Shown: positions 23,196-34,458 of the stretch, one piece after another
Numbering within the stretch: the stretch's first letter is position 1
Layout of the letters: the number at the start of each line of letters is the position of its first letter
Source: Geosiphon pyriformis
Taxonomy: Eukaryota > Glomeromycota > Glomeromycetes > Archaeosporales > Geosiphonaceae
NCBI GenBank assembly: GCA_016748015.1
Contig: JAAOMT010000295.1
Coordinates: forward strand, 316,604 to 380,603
Direction of reading: 5' to 3'
DNA length: 64,000 nucleotides
Notes under the pieces: model-generated
What the model saw: only the letters and a program-made list of their open reading frames with translations
Told to the model about the DNA's origin: nothing
Database searches by the model: none
Position numbers and translations under genes: made by a program

Positions 23196-24164
23196 TATTA
23201 AAAAAAACCATTTAATTTAATATTTAATAATTAAACAGATTTTTTTTTAATAAATTAAATTAATTATTTATAACAAACTTATTTATTAAATTTATTTTAT
23301 TTTATTTTTGTTATTATTTGTTTTATATTAAATTAATTAATTAAAAAATAAGTATTAAAATTATAATATTATAAATAGCCTAATAAAAAATACAAAAATA
23401 AACATAAAATTAATTTATTAATAATTAAATAATTTACTAAAAGAATAAAAAACACCAAAATAAATTAGTTACTATACCAAAAAAATAAGATATAAAGTAT
23501 TGTCAATTATTAAAACTTAAATTTGTATTTTTTATACAAAAAACTCAATTTAAAAAATTTTTAAATATATAAAATTTTCAAATTAGATTATTTTATTATA
23601 ATATTAATTTATAGATTATTAAATTATAAAATTATTTATAATAATATTAAATAAACTGAATAAATTTAAAGCTTTATTTTTTACAAAAAAACAAACTTTA
23701 AAACAAAAATAGTGTTTTAAAAACATTTAAAAAATTTGTTGTTTTGTTTTTTTAGTTTTTTTTGTTATTTAAGCAAATATAAAAAGAGTTGCAAAGAAAA
23801 AAAGTATTTTAATTAATAATTTATTATTAAAAAATTTAAAATTTTGTATAAAATTATTAAATAAAATTAATTAATATATATTAACATTTTAATTTTAGTT
23901 AAAATATTAAATATTATTATTTAATTAATAATTTAATTTATAATTTAAAATATAAAAAAATATTTTGAAAATAAATACATTATTAAAAATTTAACAGCTT
24001 TATTAACAACAGAATTATTAACAAACTTAATATTAATAATATTTTAAAAAATAACAGAAACTTCTAATTTAAAGCCAAAAACTGGTTTGTATTTATAATA
24101 TTTAATAATCATATTTTTTAAAAACACTGTCTAGTTGTTTTGTTTTTATGTTAATATAAGTACA
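23196..24164. other. AT-rich DNA without recognisable genes
   Basis: Almost pure A/T with no open frame and no similarity that I could see to the readable repeats. It probably consists of fully decayed transposon sequence, by analogy with neighbouring tracts. Confidence 0.5.
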
Positions 24165-24306
24165 AAAAAAAAAAACTTCTTTTTCTCCTTCGTCCCAAAT
24201 TCCTGAAAAAGAGTCAAATTTTGAAAGAAGTTTTTTCTGTTTTTGTATACTGTCTTCCAATATTTCACAAGAATCAAACCCTTTTGTTGTTGGCTCAGCT
24301 GCCATT

Positions 24307-26151
24307 ATGAGTGGTTTTAGTGTTAAAAAAAGATCTGCCAGAGTCTCGACCACTAGTTCAGTTGGTAGTGGTTCAACTCAAAAAGTCAAAAAGCCTCTCA
24401 ATGGTGTTAAACTTTCAAGTACGAATAAGAATCTCAAAGATGGTGGACCTGTTAGTGTGGACGGACAACTTACTGGCATGGATACAGATAGGGAAGCCTT
24501 TGATGGTAAAGTCACTTCTAACTCCCAAATGAATACGCCCAATGTGAAGTGTTTCAATACTGGTGCGGCTATTGGTTCCCCTCTTAGCTCTATTAACTAT
24601 GATATAGATGATGAAGAGAAAGTTTCTCTTCTTCCTCTCTGTTTGTCTTTCTCTTTGGAAAAAGTGTGGGTGGACCACAAAATTGTTAAAACTCAAGTAG
24701 AAGTAGCTGTGAAGAAATCTTTTGCTTTGGACATTAATCTTTCGGCTGTGGAAGAGAAATTGGCAATGGCTAAAACTCAGGTTGTAAGGAAATTATTTTC
24801 AAGAATCAATGGTTTTGGGGGGACCACTACCCCCTCAAAATTTGAAGAGATTATCAGATCTACCTTCACTTTTAAAGCAAGCATGGAAAAGGCTGTCTCA
24901 TTGGCCAGGGAAAATGTGATCATCATAAACACCGATCTCAAGAAACAAGAAGTTCATTCAGATTGGGCTGTGGTAATAAAGGAAATTCCCATGAACACGC
25001 CAAAAGAAATGATCATCGCCACAGTGTCCAAATTTGGTCAAGTAGTGTCAATCCAATTGCAACTCATTAGGCTGTGGCAGAAGGCTGTAGTGGAGTTTGC
25101 CGAATCAAGTCAGGCAGATCAGTTGGCAGCTAAGTGGTTATTCTTAATTGGAAAAAATTCTGTGTGTGTGGCCAAAGCTGTAAAGGATCGTGAGATGTGG
25201 GCATCTAGAGATTGGTATAAGGTGCTTTTGTTTACTTTGCTGGTGGAAACAATGGCTCATGATCTTAGTGAACTTTTGGCAGGGGCTGGTGGGAAAACTT
25301 GTGTCATAAATTGATCCTTAAACACTGGTAATAGGGTTTGTTGTGCTGTGGTTTGTTTTGAGAATGACGAGGATTTGGAGTCTGCATTTCATATGGAGTC
25401 TGTTTTTGGTGGGGTGAAACTTTCTTGGGCTAGATTGGACTTGGTTCAGTGTGAATGGTGTGAGAAACTTGGTCATTCTGTTCTGGAGTGTGATGCTGAG
25501 ATTTCACATTCTCCTAAACTTTCCAAGTCATTTAAGAAAGTTGTCTTTAATAAGAACCGCTTCCAGTTGGCCAAGCTTTATGTGAAAAAGAGTGTGCCTA
25601 TTTCCAGACCGGCTGCATTTGGCAGCAAGTCATGAGCCCAGGTTGTCTCTCTAGCATCTTTGTCTAATGGTCTTCACTTTGGTTCTGGTCCTGGTTTTGG
25701 CTCTTCTCCTGGTGCCTCAGGTTTGGTTGGTCACTTGTCTCTTGCGGATCTTGTTAGTTCGATTTTGGAAACTCATCTTGCTTCTTTGGAGTGCTCTTTG
25801 GAACTTCTCACAGATAAAGTGTCCGGTATTATTGACAAACTTGACGGTTTAAGCCTGGTGCCCTTGGCTCTTGCCTCCTCTTCTCAGTCCTTGGTTGCTC
25901 TTGGTTCGGTTGATATAAAATTTGGTTCAGATATGGTTTTGGATGAACCTGATTCTGTGGTTATTTCTCCTGCTTTTGTTTCCTCTGGTGCCTCAAGTTT
26001 GGATTTGAGTGGTTCAAAAATTCTGACTTCGAAAGTGGGCTGCTTAGAGTCAAAGTTGATGGCTCTCAAAGCTTCAGTTTGTTTGGTATTGGGGAAGTTA
26101 GATCAGATGTGTGCTGGCTTAGGTTCTGTGGTCTCATTTGTATCTCAATGA
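24307..26151 (+). pseudogene. LINE ORF1 (RRM-like and zinc-knuckle nucleic-acid-binding protein), interrupted
   Basis: Start ATG at 24307 (MSGFSVKKRSARVST). The basic/Ser-rich N-terminus is followed by a conserved block and an RRM-like fold region at about residues 215-300 (WAVVIKEIPMNTPKEMI, FGQVVSIQLQLIRLWQ, AVVEF). The first stop is a TGA at 25312-25314 after KTCVIN; a second TGA is at 25633-25635. The intervening frame (25315-25632) holds a CCHC knuckle, CEWCEKLGHSVLEC (C-x2-C-x4-H-x4-C). The last third (25660-26151) is Ser/Leu-rich and probably coiled-coil. Expected role: binding of the element RNA. Both TGA codons are explained by one transition each (CGA or TGG to TGA). Confidence 0.85.
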
Positions 26152-29100
26152 ATGATTTAGTATGGAAAATAGCCACGTGTAATGTCAGGGGAATGAACAA
26201 TTCAGCAAAGCAAAAGGACATTATACATTGACACAAAGATAGGAACAATTTAGTCTCAATTGTTACTGAGACAAAGTTAAAAAATAAGGTTCAGCCTTAG
26301 ATTGCTAGCAAATTCGATGGTGTTCGGGTCTTCATTTCTGGTTTGAATTCTGGTCATCTTGGTTCTGGGGTGGCGATTGTTATAAACAATTTTCTGGCCA
26401 AGCACATGTGCAAAGTTTTTGAGGTCTTTGATCATCTTATTTCTGTCAAGTTGCTTTTTAGGAATAAACTCTCGGTTTCTATTTTGGGTCTGTATGCTGG
26501 CGCATCGGCTTCAGTGCACTTTTTTCAGGCCGATGACATGAATGCTTTAATTGCTAGTGCTGTGAATGAATTATCTTTTGTGGTCTTAGATGGTGACTTC
26601 AATGAAGATAGTTTGCGTAGAAGCGCCAGTTTCAGAAAGTGTGATAGCTTGGATCTGGTCAACTCTCTTTTTGGTAGTCCATTTGTAAAAGTTCCAACAT
26701 GGAGTAATTCCTGGGGTGTGACGAAAACAATTGATTATCTTTTTGTGTCTTCCAATTTGGTCAATGCTATTGTGAATCATGATGTTTTGGATGTGTCCAA
26801 TTTCTTTGATACTGATCATCATGCCATTTTTGCATCGATTGGTTTAGGCAGTCTTTTGGATACACATTTGTGTTCTGTTTGCAAGCAGGCCAATAGGGAT
26901 CATTGGAAGTACAATTTTAAGGATGCTGGTGTTGCCTTGTGATTGAGATTCAGGGAGGCCACGGCAGTGAATGCTGCCATGTTCTCTAATGATTTCTTGG
27001 CCGCCAAAGAACTGTCAGATTTGGATGTGATGTGGGATGCTGTTCAGAAAACAATGAGCTTTTTGGCGAGTGAAGTTTTCAGAAAAAAATGGTTTAAAAG
27101 TTATGATGGCGTTTTCACTAAACATTCATCCAGATTCCATAAGTTAAAACTTTTGGTGTCCAAGTTGGTCAAGGCTTCCCATTCTGTTGATTGTGATGTG
27201 TTCGTATCCCTGCTTAATACTTGGAAATTGCTTGATTCTGCTGGTGCTGCTATAGTAAGATCTCTTTTTCTCTCAAGATCTCCTTTTGACAACATTCGTT
27301 CAGCTCTGTCCAAAGCCAGAAAGTCTTATCATGCCTCAAAGTTATTAGAATCAAAACATGCTAAAGATTCACAAATCAGATCTGCTATTGTTAAGAGGAT
27401 AGAGAGCTTTGAATCTAACAAGGGTCATACTATTAGAAGCATCTTGGAGAGGCCTTTCCACAAGATGGTTTTGGATCATTTGGTCATTGGTGATGAGCTG
27501 TATTTGGAACCTGATCCTGTTAAAAAAAAAGTGGATGAGATTATGGAGGGGTGGACTCGTAAACATGGAGTGATTCTTGATATTCCGGGGAATTGGTTTT
27601 GCCAATATCAGCCTTTGGATTACGTGTTTGATGGCACTTTTTCAGATGTGATGAGCTGTGTTAGTTTTGATGAAATGTCTGGCGTGGTCTCTGACCTACC
27701 TAACAGGAAGGCTGCTGGTCTCTCAGGCATCTCCAATGAACTTTGGAAGCACTATGACAAATCTGTTCTTGATATGCTCTTAGTGCTCATTAATTCTTGT
27801 CTTTGTGGTGAGTCTGTGCCCAGTGCTTGGAAGGAAGCCTGGGTGTTAATGATTCCCAAATCTTATGAATGGGAGGGTGTGTTCACAAACACTTGTCCTA
27901 TTGCTCTGATTGAGACAGCTCAAAAAATTCTTTTCAAGATTCTCTCTGATAGGATCTCTTTGGCATGTAGTAAGTTTAACATTTTTTGTGGGGACAATTT
28001 TTCAGTTCTCAAAGGCATTACAACTCAGTCTCCTATTTTTGCAATTGGTTCGGTGATCGAGGATGCTCTTGAAAAGAACCGGGAGCTCTGGCTGGTTTTA
28101 CAAGACATGCGGAAAGCATATGACTCGGTCAGTTGGGATCATCTTAAGAAAAGTTTGGTTAAAATAAAAATGTGCTGCAGGTTTATTAGGTTTTTTGGGA
28201 ATATTCATGGTGGTCACACCAACTGGGTTATGACTAATTTTGGGTTGACAAATGGTTATCATGTAGCACGATGGCTTGAACCAAGAGGAGGTGTTTTTAC
28301 CTCTTCTTTGGCGTATATTTTACGATCCTCTCTTGTGTGAAGTTAAGAGACAGGAAAGTGTGTGTGGTTACAGGTTAAACTCTCATTTTATTGCTAAGAT
28401 GGGCTGTGTGGAGTCTCAGGCTGATTTGTCATCTTTCTTCACTGCTGGCGCTTTTGTGGACGATATGATCTGGGTGGGTAGCAGTCAGACTGCCACTCAA
28501 CACATTCTTGATGTGGCTAGTGAATTTTTCTGCATCAATGATATTTCTATTAATAATGATAAGACAGTGGCCATTCCAATTAATAGCCATGCCAGTGCAC
28601 CTTTTCTTTTCATCAGTAAGTCCCCTATTTCAATAGCTAAATCAGGCAAATCACATCATTATCTGGGTATCTTTGTGTCATCTGAAGGACTGTCAAAGCC
28701 CAGCCTAACAAAAGCACATTCAGATGTTTGTTTGTTTATCAACTTGGTTCTAAGAAAGACCGTATTGGACAAACAATTTTTATATTTAGTGTCAGCTGTC
28801 CTCCACCCCATTATCGGTTATAGGACTTAGTTTAGTTTTGTTCTTGTCAGTGTGTGTAATAAGTGGGATGCTTTGATTCGCAGAGGCTTGAAATCCAAGT
28901 CTGGACTACCTCTTGATTTTTCTAGTAACACAATCCATTACCCTTTATTCTATGGGTTGAAATCTTTCACCCAGATTCAATCAGAGAGTAAAGTTGCTTC
29001 TCTTATTTGTTTTGCAAACTCAGTGGAAATCCTGGGTCGCCTATTCTCCCACAGGTCTCATGACTTACAAGTCTCGTGCTGGTGCCCTGTTTATCCTTTG

Positions 29101-30836
29101 AGTGTTTTTGTTCATGTTCGAGTCAGCCCTTTGAATAACTTCTTAGCGGGAGTTGTTCATGTTCTCATCGATTGCAATTTGTCTTTGAGTGGTTTTTTTG
29201 ATAGTCCATTTCGGCTTTGTGGTGGGATTCTCATGTCTACCGTTCTCGGTAAGTCTAAATTTGTCAGGTCCCTTCCTTCACTCCAGCAATATAATATTGC
29301 CTTTGTTGACCAACTCCGTGATCATCATGGTGCCGTGTTTAACTGGTATAAATTCAAGCAGTAGAAGAGGTTGGACTCTTGTGGCCTGATTCCTGAATGG
29401 TTTATGCTTTCTGTCGAGTTCCTGTCTGGTACGTCTTTTCCTCATGCCCCTTCTCCTGCTTTGGTTGATGTGGGTCTTCAGAGTATTCTCGCCTCTTCTG
29501 GCTTTGTGTTTGTTTGTAATTGGCTTTCCCAAGTTCTTTCTAGTAGCATTTCTGTTTACACGGATGGGTCTCTAACACACCTTGGTACCGAGAATTGTGC
29601 GGCTGGAGCTGGAGTTTTTTTCAGTAACATTGATCTGGGTTTGGGTGTTGGAGTTTTGGGTCTGTTGTCTTCTACTTTGGCGGAAATGCAAGCTATTGCA
29701 CTGGCACTGGAGTGTGTCCCCCATTCTAGTTTTGTTCATCTGTTCTCTGATAGTCAAGCTGCTCTGGATGCCTGCAAGTCGGAATTGGGTCTGGTGCATC
29801 CGGATTTTTGCAATTGCTGTTGGATCGAATGCCAGCATATTGTAAACATTATTCATGGCAAAAATTTGATAGTTGATTGGCACAAAGTGAAAGGTCACTC
29901 TGGTGTGATTAGAAATGAACGTGCTGATGCTATAGCTGGGGCTTTCTCTCATTCGGGCTGGTTCCTTTCTTCTCAATTGCATGCATACTTCTTGTTGGCA
30001 GACGGTGAGACTGTTTCTGGCAATTCTAGGCATTTTGTTTGCGACATTTTTTGTTCCGTTAATTGTGCACACTGGGAGGTTGGTTCTGGTTCTAAATTTC
30101 TGTCTTCCAGTTTGTTCGCAGACGTTAATTAGTCCTGCTCCTCACTGGTATGGCATCCTGATTCACACATGGCCACTGGCCACACTAGCAAGCCCACAGC
30201 AGATGCATGCAGTTTTTTTATGAAGGCATTGCACCATCAGCTGCCTGTTGCTGTTTGTAAATGCCTATATAACAGAAGATACCCCAGTGTATTGTGCTTA
30301 TATTGTGGTGAGGTGGAGACATCAGATCATGCTTTCTCTTGCAAGGTTGATGACTTTGCGCATCTTTAGATACTGGATACATGTTCGAAATCTTGGAGGG
30401 CACTTTCTGGCCTGTCTCTTTCTTCTTCCTGCGTGCTGCAATTGTTGTCTTCTTGTGCCTCTGATGTTTCTGTATTTATGGCTCTCTTTAAAGGATTTGT
30501 TTTTAGTGAGTGACTTCGTGAAGCTGTCTCTGTTTTTAAATCTCACAAGGTTGCTAGTTCAAATATTGTTGAGTTTGTGCATTCCCTTAGTTTTGCTTTT
30601 AGGAATAATATTTGGTTGGTTTGGGTTAAGCATCGTGCATTCATAGAAAAAAATAATCTCATCCCACTTGATGGTTTAGTTCCTGTCTCGGTCCCTGGCT
30701 TGGCTTCTAGGTTCTCGGCTGGCATCATTAGACTACTTGGTGTGACTGAGGCTTTTGGCATTCATTTTGGCTTTCGTAAACAATGTTTTTTTTTTTCTGG
30801 TGTTGGTAATTCTATTTCGGTACATATAGCTGCGTA
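26148..30836 (+). pseudogene. LINE ORF2 (APE endonuclease, RT, RNase H), inactivated
   Basis: ATG 26148 overlaps the ORF1 stop. The N-terminus MNDLVWKIATCNVRGMNN is the start of an APE endonuclease. Other signs are GLNSGHLGSGVAIVINN, VVLDGDFNED (catalytic Asp region) and the DTDHHAIFASIG ending. Stops at about 26229 and 26298 replace tryptophans present in the copy at 58-64 kb. The reverse transcriptase spans about 27700-28800 (AWVLMIPK, LVLQDMRKAYDSVSW, AFVDDMIWVG), with a frameshift near 28265-28280. RNase H spans about 29550-29960 (YTDGSLTHLGT, FSDSQAALDAC, KGHSGVIRNERADAIA). A knuckle, CLYCGEVETSDHAFSC, lies at about 30298-30345. It cannot make a full protein but is a good template for the family. 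Confidence 0.9.
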
Positions 30837-30975
30837 GTGTTGTCCTGATTAGCCTGAGTGGCTGGTCACGTGTAGAAAGAGCATGATTCACACTTAGTTT
30901 ATGTCATTTCTATGATGTATAGCTCTAGGTAGTGTTTGGACCTCACTCATAAAATGTAATAAAAAAAAAATAAAA

Positions 30976-31880
30976 AAAAAAAATTTGCTTTTTTTATAAT
31001 TTAATATTTAAATTTATAATAACATATTTTAAATTATGTATTTGCTATGTATAATTAGTTATTTGGATTAGTTAAAATTACACTATATATTTATTTTAAA
31101 AAAAACAGTATTGCTTACAAAAAAAAATAAACAATGTCTTTTAAAATCAAAGCATACATAATAATTTTTCAATAAACTAAACATATAAATAAATTACTAA
31201 ATAAAATAACAACAAATTGTAAACTCTAAAAAACAAGAATTTATTTGTATTTAATAAACCACTTTTTTCTAATTTAAATCTCAACTTAATAATAAGCACA
31301 CAAATATCATTCTTATAATTAAAAACTAAATCATAAACAAATTCATCCAACTTAGAAGCTGCAATTTTATTATTGCAAAAAACTAATAAAGCCTTAATAA
31401 AACATTTATTAAACTTAAAAATATATTAATTGTATAAGAAATTATTATTACTTTATATATTAATTTTTGTATTATAGTTTTCATGATTTAAATTATTTTA
31501 TAGCTAATTACTATTAAACATTTAACTGCAAATTTGTTGCTTAATTAACTAATTTTAGTATGAATTTCTTCGATAAATTAATATTAATTATTTATTATAA
31601 AAATATCTTATATGTAAAATATGTTGAATTTAACAATTATGTATAACAGAAGCATAAACTATTATTATAATAATTTAAAAAGCAAATACAATAAGACTTT
31701 TTAAACCAGGGAATTATTCTCATGCAATCTGATTTAAATATAATAAGAAAAAGATAACTAAAACTGAAAATTTTACTGACCAACAATTGTAATTGCATAA
31801 CCAAAGTTATTTTTATATCAGAAATTTAACTCAAAAATATCGTAAAGCTTTAGAATATTCGAAGAGACAGAAAGACCTGT
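30976..31880. other. AT-rich DNA at the repeat/gene-island border
   Basis: No convincing frame. Base composition changes gradually from nearly pure A/T to the mixed composition of the gene island around 31850. I see no repeats shared with the rest of the window. Confidence 0.5.
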
Positions 31881-31960
31881 GTAATTCTACTAATTCAGCC
31901 GCAATTTCATCAGTATCAAAAGAATATTCTTTCCCAAGCTAACTTAAATTTTCTTGAAGT

Positions 31961-34192
31961 CTAGTCATTTTTGTGTGCAAGCAATTTCATAGCACTCATC
32001 ATCATAGGACTCGAAGCCGTCAGAAATGGTTTCTCAAAGACTGAAATTTCACTCATTGTATGCATAAAATCCTCGTTCATTCTGTAAGCTAAACACCCAC
32101 ATCGCACTAACTCGTCAACCAACTGTGGATTCAATTCGTGGCAAAGTTGCCTATAACTAATACGATGTGGATGTACTATTAATGCTTGAATAACCTGGAT
32201 AAATGACTCGGGAGGAAATTTGTCGGAAAAACGACCCTCTAGGAGATCTGAAACTTGTACTATAGCTCGAATAAATGGTTGAAAAGATTCAACTTTTTCA
32301 AAGTAAAAGAATTCGCAAAATTCTTATGAGTAAATGTTAACATAATGAATAAATTTGAAAAATCAAGTTAAGCAACCTGAAAATTTTCCCTGAGCAACTT
32401 TGTAATCCATTAAAAATGATGTCCAATCTACAATTCTTCCGCCTAATACCTCATGAAGTTGTTCCTCCATTTCTAGAAGACCTTGGCGCATTTTCTCTGG
32501 GACAGCTTTGATTAAATGGTCATGAAACTCTTTTTTAATTTCTTCACGCCTCAAATCTCCAATTGTAATGAATTTGGTGTGATGAACTATTTTGCAAGCC
32601 AAAACATTGATTTATGACTATAGAAAATGTGGATAGAACATAAGATTTGCGATTATATCTTATTTCTTACCAACTTTTTCTAAAGACAAAACAGGTGGAA
32701 ACCAAAATATGAGTTAGTAATTAAATTATTCGGAGCCTAGTTGGAAACAAAACCTTCCAACCAAATTGACCCACTTGTATTTAAGTATTGCTCGTAAAAT
32801 GGATCTGACGTAGCATGGACGATATGGCATAAGCGGTCCTGTGTGGTAAAAACTGCTGATGCATCATAGAAAATTTGCAAAGACTCCTCATCATTCACCA
32901 GATCTTTGAGCTTGTGAGCCTCATCAATGAAAATCACAGGAATGTATTTATTTTTTTGCTGCTGTTCTTTAAATTCATAACATAATTTAGTCATCCAGTT
33001 AAGTTTAAAGGCTCGTTTTTTTGATTGGATATTTGTCAAGGCAAGAAAGTGTTTAAGCAGCAATAAAATTTCTCTCAAGCCTTTTTAACTTACTGATGTT
33101 GGGATTAAAACCGTCATTTTTATTTCCAAGGAAATCTTTGAGAATCATATCAGAGGTTCCTTGCCATCGATTTGGCACGACTTGATGGTATATTATAAGA
33201 GCCGCTTGTAATTTTTCCAATAGCTTTGTCAAATCACTTCGATTCTGATTGGTTGCTGTGGCTCCTTCAGCATTTCTATTGCCGAGCTGTTGTGCCTGTG
33301 CTTGCTCCAATTTTTGTTTTTTCTCCTCGTTATCTGGGCCTGCGAGCCGGAACCGTTTGAATCCAATTGCTTGGTCTTCAAGGAAATCATGTTCTTTTTG
33401 GCTTTGTGAGTTTTGATTTTGACTAAATTTATCTGCAATTTGACTAAAAAAGGTTTCAAGTTTTGAGCAGAATTCAATGGTGAAGGATGGTAAATCGGCA
33501 AAACCTTTCAAAAATGATAATTTATATTAATGAAAAATAGGAATTAAGTCACGTTGGGACATGGTAAAAGGGATATGAAAATTTGATATTGACGAACTAA
33601 ATGTAATGTTACCTGGTAGGCGTAAATCAAAATGAATTACATGATATCTGTCATCTGCAAGTATCTCGCGAAGTAGCGCCGTTTTTCCTACACTTTAACA
33701 CGATTATCAGTTAGGGTTGCCACACTATCATTGGACGCAGTTTGGCGCAGCAATCTGTTGATTTGCTTTTTTTTACCTATTAGCTCCAACAACAACCAAC
33801 CAATACCCACTCTCTGTAATGTTATTTCCACCAGTCAAGTACTCGTGTATCCCCGAAATTTCCTTTTCACGCCCGAAAAAGTGTGGCACACGTGTAAGAG
33901 TGTGGGTTGATGGTAATTTGATCTTTTCATAGCTGCGTAGTGCCTCAGCCCCAATCTCTTGTACGGCACGTAGGTTTTTGATCGCATCAAAGGGGTTCAA
34001 GAGAAGCGATCCTATAATTCTCCCGCAGGATATGGAACGTCGAGTGCCAGTGCCTGATAAATTAAAATTTTTCTTGAGACCTAGCTGATTGTTAAAAGCT
34101 ATAGAAGAGTGAGAAGCCAAAAGATAAATGGTTGCCAAAGGATCTTTAAAAAGCCGAGTTGAAGGCGATGGTTTCAACTGTTTTCTTAGCAT
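31961..34192 (-). CDS. AAA+/MNS-type P-loop ATPase
   Basis: Spliced gene on the minus strand. Exon 1 (34192-33777) starts MLRKQLKPSPSTRLF, a basic, Ser/Thr-containing leader that could target mitochondria (inference). It ends in LVVVGAN, and the splice to 33692 gives a Walker A, GANSVGKT. Exon 2 (33692-33613) reads LLREILADDRYHVIHFDLR. Exon 3 (about 33495-33094) carries a charged Gln/Lys-rich insertion (KKQKLEQAQAQQLG). Exon 4 (33011 to about 32755) has Walker B VIFIDEAHKL and a sensor-like HATSDPFYEQYL. The later exons (about 32590-32380 and 32310-31961) form a helical lid, ending MKLLAHKND and TAG at 31961-31963. The pattern GxxxxGKT, hhhhDEAH and DPFY resembles archaeal-type (MNS/STAND-like) ATPases found in fungi. 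The substrate is unknown. Splice sites in the second half, including a possible micro-exon near 32670, are uncertain. Confidence 0.75.
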
Positions 34193-34458
34193 ATTATAAT
34201 CCGAGATGATAAAATAATAACTTGCGCTTTAAATCTTTTTGGCTGTCATTAAAATAACCTATATATTAGCCTTGATGATATGTTTTACTTTCAAGTTCCG
34301 ACTTTTCATCTTTTTGTCTTTTCAAGTTGTGTATAATCTAATATCATTAATCATCATAACTTCCGTTATATTTTAAGATTTTGTAGGTAAGCGATGAAAA
34401 GATATGATAAAAGTTTTAATATACAATTAAAATTATTCTATATTCACATATACATAAA

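Larger units (their letters stand above)
24165..30975 (+). mobile_element. LINE copy 2, nearly full length
   Basis: Best copy of the family. It has a 5' UTR (24165-24306), ORF1, ORF2 joined to ORF1 by an ATGA overlap (26148-26151), a 3' UTR and an A-rich tail (30955-30985). The domain order is RRM-like and CCHC knuckle in ORF1, then APE-type endonuclease, reverse transcriptase, RNase H and a C-terminal Cys/His knuckle in ORF2. This is the layout of RNase H-bearing LINE clades (I/Tad-like); the clade assignment is inference. Stops and one frameshift make it inactive. Confidence 0.9.

Noticed and set aside
29572-30072. Long minus-strand frame of 166 codons
   Set aside because: Antisense to the RNase H domain of LINE copy 2, whose catalytic motifs are clear on the plus strand.
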